Source: CAYLJJ01 sp964384025
GTDB lineage: Bacteria > Myxococcota_A > Bradymonadia > UBA7976 > UBA1532
Direction of reading: 5' to 3'
Length of the DNA: 64,000 bases
NCBI GenBank assembly: GCA_964384025.1
Contig: CAYLJJ010000014.1
Location: 1-64,000 of the forward strand
The notes under the pieces are model-generated. The model did not search any database. It was given only the letters and a program-made list of their open reading frames with translations, and was not told where the DNA came from. Position numbers and translations under genes: made by a program. Positions 1-9,436 of this stretch are shown here, piece by piece; the stretch's first letter is position 1; each line of letters starts with the position of its first letter.

Positions 1-15
1 CTCCGGCTTAGGGGG

Positions 16-1830
16 CTATGGCTTAGGGGGCTTTGGCTTGGGAGGCTCTGGCTTAGGAGGCTCTGGTTTGGGAGGCTCTGGCTTAGGGATCTTGATCTTG
101 GGAGGCTCAGGAGGTCTCACCTCAGTCAACTCAGGGACGAGAGTTTCCTTGTCAGCATGGGTAGCACCCTTAGAAGCAGAGATGGGCTGAGTAGCGTTCT
201 CCTGATCTTTGAGAGAGTTTATGCTGCCATCCTGGTCTTCGGTCCTGGGGCTGATCAGCTTTGTCTCTCGAGGCTGAGCGTCTCCCTTGAGAACCACCTC
301 ATGGACAGCGCGTCTGGGCTGTTCAGGTTCACTGTCCAAGAAGTGAAGAGCGCTAAAGGCCACCACACCCACCACCAGCATGATGCTGCTGACGAAGCCG
401 ATGTTGGTGCGCAAAAACCAGGGTTCTTTCCTGGGCTGGACCGCCTCCATTGAGATCTCGGTGGGCGCCACCAGCGCAGAAGTAGAGAAATCCACAGAGG
501 GGGGCAAATCCAGCTCTGGAGGGGGCAACACCATCCTCTGTTCTATGCTCTTGGGGAGCTGCTCGCTGGCTTCGATGAGCGCATCCAGCTCATCCCCTGA
601 GAGCTCCTCTACAAAAGACTCCTCTGCCTCCACCACAGGGAGGGGCTTCTCTAAAGGAGGTGGCAGCGGCAACCGAGAGATGCCGGGAAGGGGTGGTACA
701 GGGGGCTTGGAGCTTTCAGTCTCAGGGGCTTCCTTCTCTGGGGGCGCGGAAGAGGGATCACGGAGACGATCAGGGAGGACAAACTTGCGGGTCACATCCT
801 CAGGGAGCAGAGGCTCCTTTGAGCGCTGCTCTACGGACATCAGCTCTTGAGCATCGATATAGGTCCCAAGCGCTTCAGAGAAGGCCTCTACGCTCTCATA
901 GCGATCTTCCGGTTGAGCTGCTGTAGAGCGTGCGATGATCTCATCCACAGGGCCCAGTGTCTGGGGCTGATCCAGGAGCAGGCTGATCGGCTTCGCTTCC
1001 AAATTAAAGCTTTGGCCTGAGAGCAGCTCGTAGAGCAGGGTCCCTAGGCTAAAGATATCTGCACGCTGATCGATCACCTCTGAGCTGCTCAGCTCTGGAG
1101 CTAGATAGGGGGAGCCCTTCTGCGCTTTGAGGAACAGCTCTCTGGGAAGGTATTCAAAGGCGCCAAAGTCGGTCACCTTAAGCACATCGGGCAGGATGAT
1201 GATGTTCTCTGGCTTGAGATCTCCATGAACACAGTGGCGGTGGGCGTGCCCTAGGGCCATTGTGAGCTGGTTGAAGATGGGCTCAACCTCAGAGACTGTG
1301 AAGCGCTGCGCCCGCTCCTGGCGAAGGCCGATCACCTTACGCAGGGTCAGGCCCTCCAGGAGCTGCATGGTGAAGAAGCAGCGCTCCTCCTGCTCTCCCG
1401 CCTCATAGACACGCACGATATGCTGTTGAGAAAGTTTACGGACCTGACAGATACCCCCAGCGAAGGCTGATCGCGCAGAGGCATTGGGTAGGAGCGCGCT
1501 GTGGATGACCTTCAGGGCCATATGCAGCTCGATCTCCTGATCATAGACTTTGTAGACCGTACCCAGAGGACCCTTTTCAAGCATCTCTCGGATGGTGTAG
1601 CGATCAGCGACGAGATCACCCACCGCAAAGGCCTGGGCATTGGCCTCCTTGGCGATCCTAAGCCGACGACTCTCCAGGGCTCGAAAAGAGGTCGTGGTGG
1701 CGGTGAAGGTCTTACGAGCGCCCGAAAAGCGCTGACCACAGTTGGGACACTGGGGGAGACCATCAGAGACCTCACCACCACAACGAAAACAGATCACGGG
1801 GGGAACCTCCGTTTGCGAGGGGACGGTCAT
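16..1830 (-). CDS. Membrane-anchored zinc-ribbon Ser/Thr protein kinase
   Basis: Hanks-type Ser/Thr kinase, 604 aa, ATG start. Residues 14-31 form a Cys4 zinc ribbon (C14, C17, C28, C31). The kinase domain spans about 75-330: Lys107 in MALKVI, catalytic loop HGDLKPEN at 202-209 (Gly replaces the usual Arg of HRD), DFG at 221-223 and APE at 244-246. The glycine loop is degraded (EKGPLGTVYK), but Lys, Asp and DFG are intact, so activity is plausible. A Pro/Glu linker leads to one membrane segment (about 478-497) and a periplasmic tail ending in PKPEPP repeats, as in TonB-like spacers. The frame ends at a TAG at bases 16-18, yet the same PKPxPP coding pattern continues in frame past it to the window edge. 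The stop may therefore be a mutation or sequencing error, with a longer protein intended. Divergent from the solute-binding protein at 2049. Confidence 0.88.
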   Translation of the reverse strand: MTVPSQTEVPPVICFRCGGEVSDGLPQCPNCGQRFSGARKTFTATTTSFRALESRRLRIAKEANAQAFAVGDLVADRYTIREMLEKGPLGTVYKVYDQEIELHMALKVIHSALLPNASARSAFAGGICQVRKLSQQHIVRVYEAGEQEERCFFTMQLLEGLTLRKVIGLRQERAQRFTVSEVEPIFNQLTMALGHAHRHCVHGDLKPENIIILPDVLKVTDFGAFEYLPRELFLKAQKGSPYLAPELSSSEVIDQRADIFSLGTLLYELLSGQSFNLEAKPISLLLDQPQTLGPVDEIIARSTAAQPEDRYESVEAFSEALGTYIDAQELMSVEQRSKEPLLPEDVTRKFVLPDRLRDPSSAPPEKEAPETESSKPPVPPLPGISRLPLPPPLEKPLPVVEAEESFVEELSGDELDALIEASEQLPKSIEQRMVLPPPELDLPPSVDFSTSALVAPTEISMEAVQPRKEPWFLRTNIGFVSSIMLVVGVVAFSALHFLDSEPEQPRRAVHEVVLKGDAQPRETKLISPRTEDQDGSINSLKDQENATQPISASKGATHADKETLVPELTEVRPPEPPKIKIPKPEPPKPEPPKPEPPKPKPPKP

Positions 1831-2048
1831 ATCAGAGAGAGAGCTGCCCTTTCAATTGGATCGGACGCAATCCCAAAGCCTCAGCCCTGAGAAGCAGGCG
1901 CCTTTACAGAATCGCTCCTTCACAGGAGTACAACGATCAAACACAGGCAAATCGATATAAAGGCCCATCTGCGCTGGTGCTTCAAAACCCCATTTGCGCT
2001 CGCGACTCAGCTATGTTCTCTTGAACTCTCATCCTCTTTGGTGAGCCT

Positions 2049-3842
2049 GTGCGACTTCTCATATTTTTGACGCTCTTTCATCTTCTGAGCGCCTGCAAAC
2101 CTCGCTCTTCTCCAACCCAGAGAATCCATGTAGATAACCACGAAGCACCAAATCCTCCCTTCTTGGGTAAGGTACCAGTGGGTGCTGCGGTCGCCAAAGC
2201 AGAACAGATTGGGCGCTACGGAGGAACCCTGGTTCTCTCTGTGCCAGGAATCTTAGAGAGCTTCAATCCTCTCTTGACCCAAAATCAAAAGATTCTGAGA
2301 GGGCCGATTTTCGCGCGAGGTTGGGAGTTTGATCCCCACCGTCAAGAGGGGCGCCCTGGCCTCTGCTCCAGCTTTATACGGGCTGAAGATGGCTTGAGCT
2401 ATATCTTCACCCTTAGGGAGGGCTTACGCTGGTCAGATGGTGAGCCTCTCAACGTAGATGATTACCTCTTTAACTATGCTCTGGTGATCGATCCCAAGCT
2501 CCCCATCGGCTTCAAAGACCTCTTCCGCCAGAAGAACAGCCAAGGTCAAGAGGGCTTCCCTAAGTTGGAGAAGATCGATGATCTGAACATGCGCTTCTCT
2601 CTGCTTCAAGCTGATCCCCTGTTTCACTTTGCCCTGGGGAGCCTTACGATCCTCCCCAAACATAAGTGGAGCGAAGCCTATAAGAAGGGGCAGCTTCTGA
2701 AGAGGATGGGGAGCGACACGCCTCCTGAGGGCTTGGTCAGCTCGGGACCCTTTCGAGTCAAGGAGCTGCCCTCTCAAGATCGTATTGTCCTGGAGCGCAA
2801 CCCCTACTATTGGAAGTTGGACACAGAGGGACAGCGTCTCCCCTACCTAGATCGACTGATCTTTATGGTGGTCCCCGATTTCAACACTGCCTATCTGAAG
2901 TTCCAGGATGGAGAGACAGATCTCCTGGAGGTGCGCCCCGCACAGTATAAAGCTCTCCTCCAGAGTCAAGAGCGCTTTAAAATTGTGGATATGGGCGCCT
3001 CCTTTAACACCCACTACCTGATGTTCAATCTGGATGAACGCCAGGGTCCCAACGGCCCCTTTGTTGATCCCATCAAGCTTAGCTGGTTTAAGAACCGCCT
3101 CTTTCGCCAAGCGATCAGCTACGCCATAGATCGGGAGGAGATCGTGCGTAGCGCTCTACGAGGCTTGGGGCAGCCCTTCTGGGCCTTCTTCAGCCCCGCA
3201 AATCGTAAATGGCACAACCCCAAGGTGCGACGCTATCCCTACGATCTCGACCAAGCCCGTGCTCTGCTGAAAAAAGCGGGCTTCTCTCTCCAAAGAGGGC
3301 AGCTTTATGATCGTAAAGGGCACCCTGTTCAGTTCAGCCTGATGAGCAACTCAGAGAACGCCACTCGGATCAAGATGTTGGGCATCATTCAGGCCGATCT
3401 TCAGCGCCTGGGGATTCAAACAGAGCTCCAGCCGATCTCCTTTAGCGGCCTGCTTGAGAGCCTCCAAAGAGGGCGTGACTTTGAGGTCCTGCTCCTGGGT
3501 TGGGGGAGCGGGGTTCCCCCTGATCCTGCTCAGGACAAGAACGTGCTGCTCAGCTCCGGAAGCGCTCACTATTGGCGACCCAAACAGCACACAGCGCTGA
3601 GCGCTTGGGAGGCTCGCATCGACACCTTGATCTATCAAAGCACAGCTCTCTTTGATTACCCCGCCCGCAAGCTTCTAGTAGATGAGATTCAGATGATCTT
3701 AGCTGAAGAGCTGCCTCAGATCCCTCTGGTTGTAGAGCCGGTCTATGCAGCGGCGCGGCGGAGGGTGGGCAACTTTAACCCCTCTCCCCTGGGAATTAGC
3801 ACCTACTGGAACGTAGAGCTGCTCTATTTTATGGGCCGCTAG
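2049..3842 (+). CDS. ABC transporter substrate-binding lipoprotein, family 5 (oligopeptide type)
   Basis: Extracytoplasmic solute-binding protein of the SBP_bac_5 (OppA/DppA) family, 597 aa, the usual size. The GTG start gives a lipoprotein signal peptide with lipobox LLSAC and lipidation Cys16. Family features visible are the FTLREGLRWSDGEPL block, the SSGPFRV segment, LERNPYYW, and FRQAISYAIDREEIV in the second lobe. The protein should bind peptides or similar ligands outside the inner membrane and deliver them to an ABC permease. No permease or ATPase gene is adjacent, so it is an orphan receptor here. Its TAG stop interleaves with the stop of the convergent NCS1 gene in a shared CTAG. No good Shine-Dalgarno precedes the start, so the start is chosen from the signal peptide. 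Confidence 0.9.
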   Translation: MRLLIFLTLFHLLSACKPRSSPTQRIHVDNHEAPNPPFLGKVPVGAAVAKAEQIGRYGGTLVLSVPGILESFNPLLTQNQKILRGPIFARGWEFDPHRQEGRPGLCSSFIRAEDGLSYIFTLREGLRWSDGEPLNVDDYLFNYALVIDPKLPIGFKDLFRQKNSQGQEGFPKLEKIDDLNMRFSLLQADPLFHFALGSLTILPKHKWSEAYKKGQLLKRMGSDTPPEGLVSSGPFRVKELPSQDRIVLERNPYYWKLDTEGQRLPYLDRLIFMVVPDFNTAYLKFQDGETDLLEVRPAQYKALLQSQERFKIVDMGASFNTHYLMFNLDERQGPNGPFVDPIKLSWFKNRLFRQAISYAIDREEIVRSALRGLGQPFWAFFSPANRKWHNPKVRRYPYDLDQARALLKKAGFSLQRGQLYDRKGHPVQFSLMSNSENATRIKMLGIIQADLQRLGIQTELQPISFSGLLESLQRGRDFEVLLLGWGSGVPPDPAQDKNVLLSSGSAHYWRPKQHTALSAWEARIDTLIYQSTALFDYPARKLLVDEIQMILAEELPQIPLVVEPVYAAARRRVGNFNPSPLGISTYWNVELLYFMGR

Positions 3843-5305
3843 ATCGAGGCTCCTGCCTTCCCGAAAAGTCGACTCAAAGACCAGTAGAACAGGGCGGCAA
3901 CAAAGAAACCAAAGAACCAAGCCTGTCCATAAATCAGCGAAAAGATCTCCGGCACTGAGTCCAGAAAACCCGCCGCTTTGAGAAAGCCGGGCACGCAGGG
4001 CAGGGCTCCAGCGGCTAAGGCGATCAGGGCGATGGGGTTCCAGCCTTGCTGGTAACGGTAGCGACCCTCTGAGCTAAAGAGATCCTCGACGACGAGTTGA
4101 GTCTTTCTGAGGAGATAGTAGTCAGAGATGAGGATACCCGCGATGGGGCCTAAGAGCGCAGAGTAACCCACCAACCAGACAAAGATATAGCCCTCGGTGG
4201 AAGCCATCAACTTCCAGGGAAAGAGAGCGATCCCCAAACCTGCGGTGATATAGCCTCCCATTTTAAAGGAGATTCGCTTGGGGGAGAGGTTGGAGAAGCC
4301 GTTGGCAGGGGCAACCACGTTGGCTGCGAGGTTGGTGGTCAGAGTAGCGATGATCAGGGCGAAGAGCGCGAAGATGATACCCACGCCGCCCATCCGTCCC
4401 AGGAGCACCACAGGATCCCAGATGGGCTCACCAAAGATGACCACCGTACCTGAGGTCACCGCTACACTGATAAAGGCAAAGAGCCCCATTGTTGGGGGCA
4501 GACCGATCGTCTGACCCAAGAGCTGGTCCTTCTGACTTCGACAGTAGCGAGTAAAATCAGGGATGTTTAGGGAGAGGGTCGCCCAGAAGCCCACCATCGC
4601 GGTGAGCGAGGGTAGAAAGACCGACCAGAACTCCCCTGCGCGCTTACCCCCCTCTTCAAATTGAGAGGGGGTTGAGAGCAGCGCACCGAAGCCTCCTGCA
4701 CGGTGATAGGCCCAGGCCAGAAGAGAGAGCCCCATAATCAGGAGAAAAGGGGCTGCATAGGTCTCTAACCAGCGGATGGACTCAGTGCCTCGCGCGATAA
4801 ACCAGATGTGCAAAGCCCAGAAGGCCAGAAAGCAGAGGCTCTCTCCCCAACTGATCCCCAAGAAGGGCAGAGGGGCACCGACGATACTGTTCTCGGTGAG
4901 GATATTGATGATGGTGTAGATGGCAGAGCCTCCCACCCAGGTTTGAATTCCAAACCAGCCACAGGCAACAAGGCCTCTCAGGATCGCTGGGAGCTTGGCA
5001 CCGTTGGTCCCAAAGGAGGAGCGCAAGAGCACAGGGAAGGGCACCCCATATTTGGTGCCCGCGTGACCCACGAGGCCCATCGGGATCAGGACGATAAAGT
5101 TCCCTAGGGTGACGGTGAGCACCGCTTGCCACCAGGACATCCCCTGCTCAATCAGCCCTCCAGCCAACATATAGGTGGGGATACAGACCACCATACCCAC
5201 CCAGAGAGCGGCGATGCTGGTCCAGCGCCAGGTTCGCTCTTCAGGAGGGGTTGGAGCCAGATCGGCGTTATAGAGGTTTGGATCGCTCCCCTTGGGTGTG
5301 CTCAC
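3839..5305 (-). CDS. NCS1-family nucleobase/hydantoin:cation symporter
   Basis: Inner-membrane transporter of the nucleobase:cation symporter-1 family (Mhp1, PucI, CodB group) with about 12 hydrophobic segments. The N-terminal family stretch is clear: PPEERTWRW, KYGVPFPVLLRSSFG and the WFGIQTWVGG helix that lines the substrate site in Mhp1. NIPDFTRYCRS and the Asn-rich TTNLAANVVAPANG helix are also typical. Likely substrates are hydantoins, allantoin, purines or pyrimidines; the sequence does not decide. The frame stays open to a GTG at 5344, but I prefer GTG 5303-5305 because AGGGAG lies seven bases upstream. That start yields a 488-residue protein beginning STPKGSDP. No catabolic gene is adjacent. 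It ends tail-to-tail with the gene at 2049. Confidence 0.88.
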   Translation of the reverse strand: MSTPKGSDPNLYNADLAPTPPEERTWRWTSIAALWVGMVVCIPTYMLAGGLIEQGMSWWQAVLTVTLGNFIVLIPMGLVGHAGTKYGVPFPVLLRSSFGTNGAKLPAILRGLVACGWFGIQTWVGGSAIYTIINILTENSIVGAPLPFLGISWGESLCFLAFWALHIWFIARGTESIRWLETYAAPFLLIMGLSLLAWAYHRAGGFGALLSTPSQFEEGGKRAGEFWSVFLPSLTAMVGFWATLSLNIPDFTRYCRSQKDQLLGQTIGLPPTMGLFAFISVAVTSGTVVIFGEPIWDPVVLLGRMGGVGIIFALFALIIATLTTNLAANVVAPANGFSNLSPKRISFKMGGYITAGLGIALFPWKLMASTEGYIFVWLVGYSALLGPIAGILISDYYLLRKTQLVVEDLFSSEGRYRYQQGWNPIALIALAAGALPCVPGFLKAAGFLDSVPEIFSLIYGQAWFFGFFVAALFYWSLSRLFGKAGASI

Positions 5306-5359
5306 TCGCGGCTCCCTTTCTCTTTGGGTCAGGGAGACTACCACAGCGTAAAGCTTGGA

Positions 5360-5929
5360 TCAGAAGTAGTAAGAGAGCGTGAAGTTCCCCTGCCAGACCT
5401 CCAAGGAGAGGGCACGATCTACAGGCTCAGGGCTCATCTCATCTCTGATCTCCTCTTTGATCTGATGAGGACCTTGAAGACGAAAGCGCAGATCTCCTCC
5501 CAGCGCCAAGTGCTCTCCAAGGAAGATCTCTAGACCAGGACCCATAAAGAAGCTGGTCGTCTCTCCATCCATATCATGAATATCCTTGAACTCATGAGCC
5601 CCCACCCCCGCGATCCCGTAGAGATGAAAATAATCTGTAGGGATCAAATTGAGCATAAAGCCCAGTTGATAACGGGGGGAGAGCAGACGCTTCTCCTGAG
5701 ATTTGGGGTCTTGGTCCAGGAGGACTGAAGCTTCCACACCCAGAAAACGCAGCAACTTCAGGCGACCCAAGGCTCCATACTGAAATTTGGTCTGCGCTGC
5801 GTTCTGTTGTTGGGGCTGAGCGAAGGCATACTGAGCGCCCATCCCCAAGGTGAAGAGGCTGTTGTTGTCGGCGAAGGCCCCAGCTGGGAGAGAGAGGAGA
5901 AGGGAGAGGAGCATAGGGCGATAGAACAT
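5360..5929 (-). CDS. Small outer-membrane beta-barrel protein
   Basis: 189 aa with a clear signal peptide (MFYRPMLLSLLLSLPAGAFA, cleavage probably after Ala20). The mature part alternates hydrophobic and polar residues with many aromatics and ends in LSYYF. A terminal Phe in such a strand is the usual BAM-recognition signature of an outer-membrane barrel. Length fits an 8-strand barrel of the OmpA/OmpW/OprF-N kind, but I cannot place it in a named family. The ATG start has GGAGG seven bases upstream. It is followed after 54 bases by the NCS1 gene on the same strand. Confidence 0.72.
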   Translation of the reverse strand: MFYRPMLLSLLLSLPAGAFADNNSLFTLGMGAQYAFAQPQQQNAAQTKFQYGALGRLKLLRFLGVEASVLLDQDPKSQEKRLLSPRYQLGFMLNLIPTDYFHLYGIAGVGAHEFKDIHDMDGETTSFFMGPGLEIFLGEHLALGGDLRFRLQGPHQIKEEIRDEMSPEPVDRALSLEVWQGNFTLSYYF

Positions 5930-6043
5930 ATAGAGCCTCCATGAGCTTCTCTAAACTCGAGCCTCTTTATCTTCTACTTAACCCTCCCCCTCTCTCCTGA
6001 CCCAGGGCTTGGCAAGGGCTCCAAACTGTGGGATTCAAAGAGC

Positions 6044-6271
6044 ATGGATGAACACTCTAAAAGCCCTCTTCAAGAGGCGGTATGGCGTTTTGAACAGGGG
6101 GATCACCAGGAGGCCCGAAGATCTTTAAGGGATCTTGAGGGCTTAGAGGCCGGAGAGGAGCTGCTTAGGCAGGAGTTACTCAAGCGTCTGAGCTTTGATT
6201 ACTGGGGGCTTTGGGTGGCGGGGGGGATGCTGCTGCTCTGGCTTTGGTTGGTAAAGAGCCTACTTCTCTGA
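6044..6271 (+). CDS. Small tail-anchored membrane protein, unknown function
   Basis: 75 aa. Residues 1-48 are charged and helical (FEQGDHQEARRSLRDLEG looks like a single TPR-type hairpin). Residues 54-74 are a strongly hydrophobic C-terminal segment ending LWLVKSLLL. The layout suggests a cytoplasmic helical head held by a C-terminal membrane anchor. The last 12 bases overlap the convergent nhaA stop. I do not recognise a family. Codon usage looks like the neighbours, which supports it being real. Confidence 0.55.
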   Translation: MDEHSKSPLQEAVWRFEQGDHQEARRSLRDLEGLEAGEELLRQELLKRLSFDYWGLWVAGGMLLLWLWLVKSLLL

Positions 6272-7492
6272 GGGGGCCAGTTTCCCAACTTTAAAGAGCT
6301 TAGCAAACAGGAAGGTGAGAAAAGCCGCTCCAAAGCTGAGGAGGGCGCCCATCTTGACGCTATCTAAGAGCGTCTGTGCGGAGGGATCTTTAAAGGCCAC
6401 GACGCTGACAAAGAGGGCCACAGTGAAGCCGATCGCGGCGGCCATTCCTACGACCAGCAGATCTCTATCGTTCATCCCCTTAGGCAACTCCAAACCAACA
6501 AGCTGTCCCAGCTTGGTCATCAGGACGATGCCTACAGGCTTACCAACGATGAGCCCAGCGAGGACCAACCAAGTGCCTGTACCCATGGCAGAGAGGGCTA
6601 CTCCTGCGTTGACGAAGCCGAAGAGGCCGAGGATCAGCTCTACGGGGTTCTTCCACCAATGCTCCATGCGGTTGAGGGTGTCGCTGCCCTCGCTCTCCCC
6701 AGGTGCCCAGATGCCTAGATCGGTGTGCTCATGAGGCAGGCACCAAGCCAGGGGCACCAAGGCGAGGGCGGGGTGAATTCCACCAAAGAAGAAGCCAAAC
6801 CAGCTGAGCACGCCAGGGACCAGGAGATAGGGCCAGAAGTTATTGATCTTAAGCTTCTTCCAGAAGAAGAGAGAGATGCCGATGGCTGCTGCGACAAAGA
6901 TGGCGAAGACGATCATGGGCTGCGCGGCCAAGAACTCTACCCCGATCAGCTCCCCGAAGTTCAACATCAGGGGTTGGGGATAGAAGATCGCCAAGACGAT
7001 GAGGCCGCCCGCGTCATCAGCGATGGCCAGAAGAAGGAGAAAGACGATGGGGGCAGGGGTTTTGCCATTGGCGTCTGAGTTGCCCCAAATCATCTTAGCG
7101 ACCAGGTAGGAGAAGGCGATATCTGTGGCCATCGGGATCGCCCAGCCGGGCATCAGCTCGGGCATCAGCATCTTAGCGCCGACGATATAAATCAGGGCAG
7201 GTCCCAACATCCCACCGATGGTGGCCATAAGGGGAAGACCAGCTGTCTTAGCGCTGGAGAGGGCGCCTCCGGGCAGCATCGCCTCACGGATCTCCTTCCC
7301 CGCTAGGAGGAAGAAGAAAGCCATCAAGATATCGTTGACGACGAAGTGAAAGGTGTGGTTATGGGCGATGTAGTGGTAGGAATCATGACCCACATTGGCC
7401 CAGACAAGGGCTAAAGCTGCACCCCCGATCAAGAAGAGGGAGTTCTCCAAAAGGAAGGTGATGGCATCTCCCTTAGATTTTTCTGCGCTCAT
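6260..7492 (-). CDS. nhaA: Na+/H+ antiporter NhaA
   Basis: Inner-membrane sodium/proton antiporter, 410 aa against about 390 in E. coli, which exports Na+ (or Li+) using the proton gradient. Signature blocks are clear: FFLLAGKEIREAMLPGG, MATDIAF with Asp124 (equivalent to D133), and LLAIADDAGG with Asp159-Asp160 matching the ion-binding pair D163/D164. The GVALSAMG and GKPVGI segments are also typical. The ATG has AAAGGAG eight bases upstream. The 272-base intergenic region toward the divergent ABC-F gene is AT-rich and contains repeated TTTGATTC-like words. A weak stem (TTCC/GGAA, about 7507-7520) sits just before the ribosome site; I do not call it a riboswitch. Confidence 0.96.
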   Translation of the reverse strand: MSAEKSKGDAITFLLENSLFLIGGAALALVWANVGHDSYHYIAHNHTFHFVVNDILMAFFFLLAGKEIREAMLPGGALSSAKTAGLPLMATIGGMLGPALIYIVGAKMLMPELMPGWAIPMATDIAFSYLVAKMIWGNSDANGKTPAPIVFLLLLAIADDAGGLIVLAIFYPQPLMLNFGELIGVEFLAAQPMIVFAIFVAAAIGISLFFWKKLKINNFWPYLLVPGVLSWFGFFFGGIHPALALVPLAWCLPHEHTDLGIWAPGESEGSDTLNRMEHWWKNPVELILGLFGFVNAGVALSAMGTGTWLVLAGLIVGKPVGIVLMTKLGQLVGLELPKGMNDRDLLVVGMAAAIGFTVALFVSVVAFKDPSAQTLLDSVKMGALLSFGAAFLTFLFAKLFKVGKLAPSEK

Positions 7493-7764
7493 ATCTGCTC
7501 CTTTGGTTCCCCGTAGGAAAGCTTTGGGTCGTTTGATTCAAAAAATTCGCCGGAGTCTAGTGAGATTGGATTCAATTTTCTACGTTTGTTTGATTCTTAT
7601 CCTCTTCGATTGAAGCGCAGGGAAGCTCAATCCCAAAGATGACACGCTCCTGGGATTTATGAGGAGCTGGATTGGAGATTAAGGAGTTGGGGTTGCGGGG
7701 TCATTTTGCTATGGTCTGCCCCATTTTAGACTGCCCGAGCGAGCCTCGGGGTTTGAGGAAAACC

Positions 7765-9390
7765 ATGATCACGGTTGGCGAAGTCTCTATGAACTTTGGG
7801 CCTCAGGTCCTCTTTGAGAATGTAAACGTCGTCTTTAACCAGGGAGAGCGCTACGGGTTGACGGGTCCCAACGGCAGCGGTAAATCGACCTTTATGAAGA
7901 TCGTCTCTGGGGACCTAGAGCCGGTCTCCGGTCGCGTTCGCCGTCCCAAACGCTTGGGAGTGCTCCAACAGGATCACTTCATTCATGAGAACGATCGCAT
8001 CATAGATGTTGTGTTGATGGGCAACCTGCCGCTTTGGAGGGCCCTGGTTGAGAAAGAGAAGCTCTTGGAGAGAGCTGATGAGCTGACCGATGATGAGGGT
8101 GTTCGTTTGGGCGAGTTGGAGATGACCATCGCCGAGGAGGAGGGCTACACCGCAGAGTCTGAAGCGGAAGATCTCCTCAATGGTCTGGGGATCCCTACGA
8201 AGTTCCATACGAAGCCGCTCTCCTGCCTCACGGGGGGAGACAAGGTCCGAGTTCTTCTCGCTCAGGGGCTCTTTGGCAACCCCGATGGTCTCCTTTTAGA
8301 TGAGCCTACCAACGCCTTGGATATCGCCAGCATCCGTTGGTTGGAGCATTTTCTGAAAGAGTACACCGGCGCGTTGCTGGTCATCAGCCACGATAGACAC
8401 TTTCTCAACGCGGTCTGCACCAAGATCGCCGATATTGACTACGAGACCATCATCGTCTATCCCGGAAACTATGACGATATGGTAGAGACCAAGGCCAGCG
8501 CTCGTGGCTCCCTTGAGACAGCCAACGCAGCAAAACAGAAGCGCATCCAACAACTACAAGAATTCGTACAGCGTTTCCGAGCAGGCTCTCGAGCCAGTCA
8601 GGTGAAATCCAGGGAAAAATCTCTTCAGCGGGAGCGGCGTGCACTGGCTAATCTGAAGCGTTCTAATATTCAGCGCCCTTTCATTCGCTTTGGACTAAGG
8701 CGTCCCAGTGGAAAGCATGTCCTCACCGTAGATGGCCTAGATAAGCAGTTTGAGCACGCTGTCATCTGCGAGGATTTTCACCTCAACGTCTTCCGAGGAG
8801 ACAAGATAGGCATCGTTGGCTCCAACGGCATCGGCAAGACCTCTCTCCTACGCCTCTTTATGGATCAGCTTCGACCAGACAACGGTCAGGTCGTTTGGGG
8901 CTATGAGAGCCAGATAGGCTATATGCCTCAGGATCACTCTGAACGGATCAGCAAATCTGACATGAGCGCTCACAAGTGGCTCTGGCAGTGGAACGATGAG
9001 GCTACAGAGGAGGAGCTGAGGAGCCTCTTTGGGCGCCTACTCTTCAGCAAAGATGAGCCCTTTAAGCCCACCAAGGTTCTCTCAGGAGGCGAGACGGTGC
9101 GCTTGCTCCTGGCTTATCTGATGATCCTTAAGCCCAACGTCCTCGTCTTAGACGAGCCCACCAACCACCTGGACTTAGAGGCGATCCGCTCTCTCACCGA
9201 GGCGCTCAAGCACTACCAAGGGACAGTGATCTTCGTGACCCATGACCGCCATATGGTCAGCCAGGTTGCCAATCGCATTCTAGAGATGTCAGAGACTGGC
9301 ATTCGCGAGTTAAGCCCTGATCAGTTCGATGATGGCAAGTTCCTCATCAACCTACGACAATATCGCAAAACCAGCCAACCCGCTTGGTGA
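7765..9390 (+). CDS. ybiT: ABC-F family ATPase, YbiT type
   Basis: Soluble ABC-F protein with two ATPase cassettes and no membrane domain, 541 aa from the start chosen here (E. coli YbiT is about 530). Walker A motifs are GPNGSGKST (about residue 33) and GSNGIGKTS (about 351). Signatures are LTGGD (about 155, a variant of LSGGQ) and LSGGE (about 438), and both Walker B/D-loops read LDEPTN. The linker contains FVQRFRAGSRASQVKSR, the YbiT-like P-site interaction region. ABC-F proteins act on the ribosome, relieving stalls or antibiotics. The frame is open from 7672, but ATG 7765 follows GAGGAA at proper spacing and matches the family N-terminus (MITVGEVSMNFG). Confidence 0.93.
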   Translation: MITVGEVSMNFGPQVLFENVNVVFNQGERYGLTGPNGSGKSTFMKIVSGDLEPVSGRVRRPKRLGVLQQDHFIHENDRIIDVVLMGNLPLWRALVEKEKLLERADELTDDEGVRLGELEMTIAEEEGYTAESEAEDLLNGLGIPTKFHTKPLSCLTGGDKVRVLLAQGLFGNPDGLLLDEPTNALDIASIRWLEHFLKEYTGALLVISHDRHFLNAVCTKIADIDYETIIVYPGNYDDMVETKASARGSLETANAAKQKRIQQLQEFVQRFRAGSRASQVKSREKSLQRERRALANLKRSNIQRPFIRFGLRRPSGKHVLTVDGLDKQFEHAVICEDFHLNVFRGDKIGIVGSNGIGKTSLLRLFMDQLRPDNGQVVWGYESQIGYMPQDHSERISKSDMSAHKWLWQWNDEATEEELRSLFGRLLFSKDEPFKPTKVLSGGETVRLLLAYLMILKPNVLVLDEPTNHLDLEAIRSLTEALKHYQGTVIFVTHDRHMVSQVANRILEMSETGIRELSPDQFDDGKFLINLRQYRKTSQPAW

Positions 9391-9436
9391 TCATCCCACG
9401 TACAGCGCCTCTCGATGAATAGAACAGAATCCCCAT

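Noticed and set aside
7493..7764. Ion-responsive riboswitch in the nhaA leader
   Set aside because: Only a weak 4-bp stem is visible near the ribosome site and I cannot match a known nhaA motif from memory; a covariance-model search would decide.
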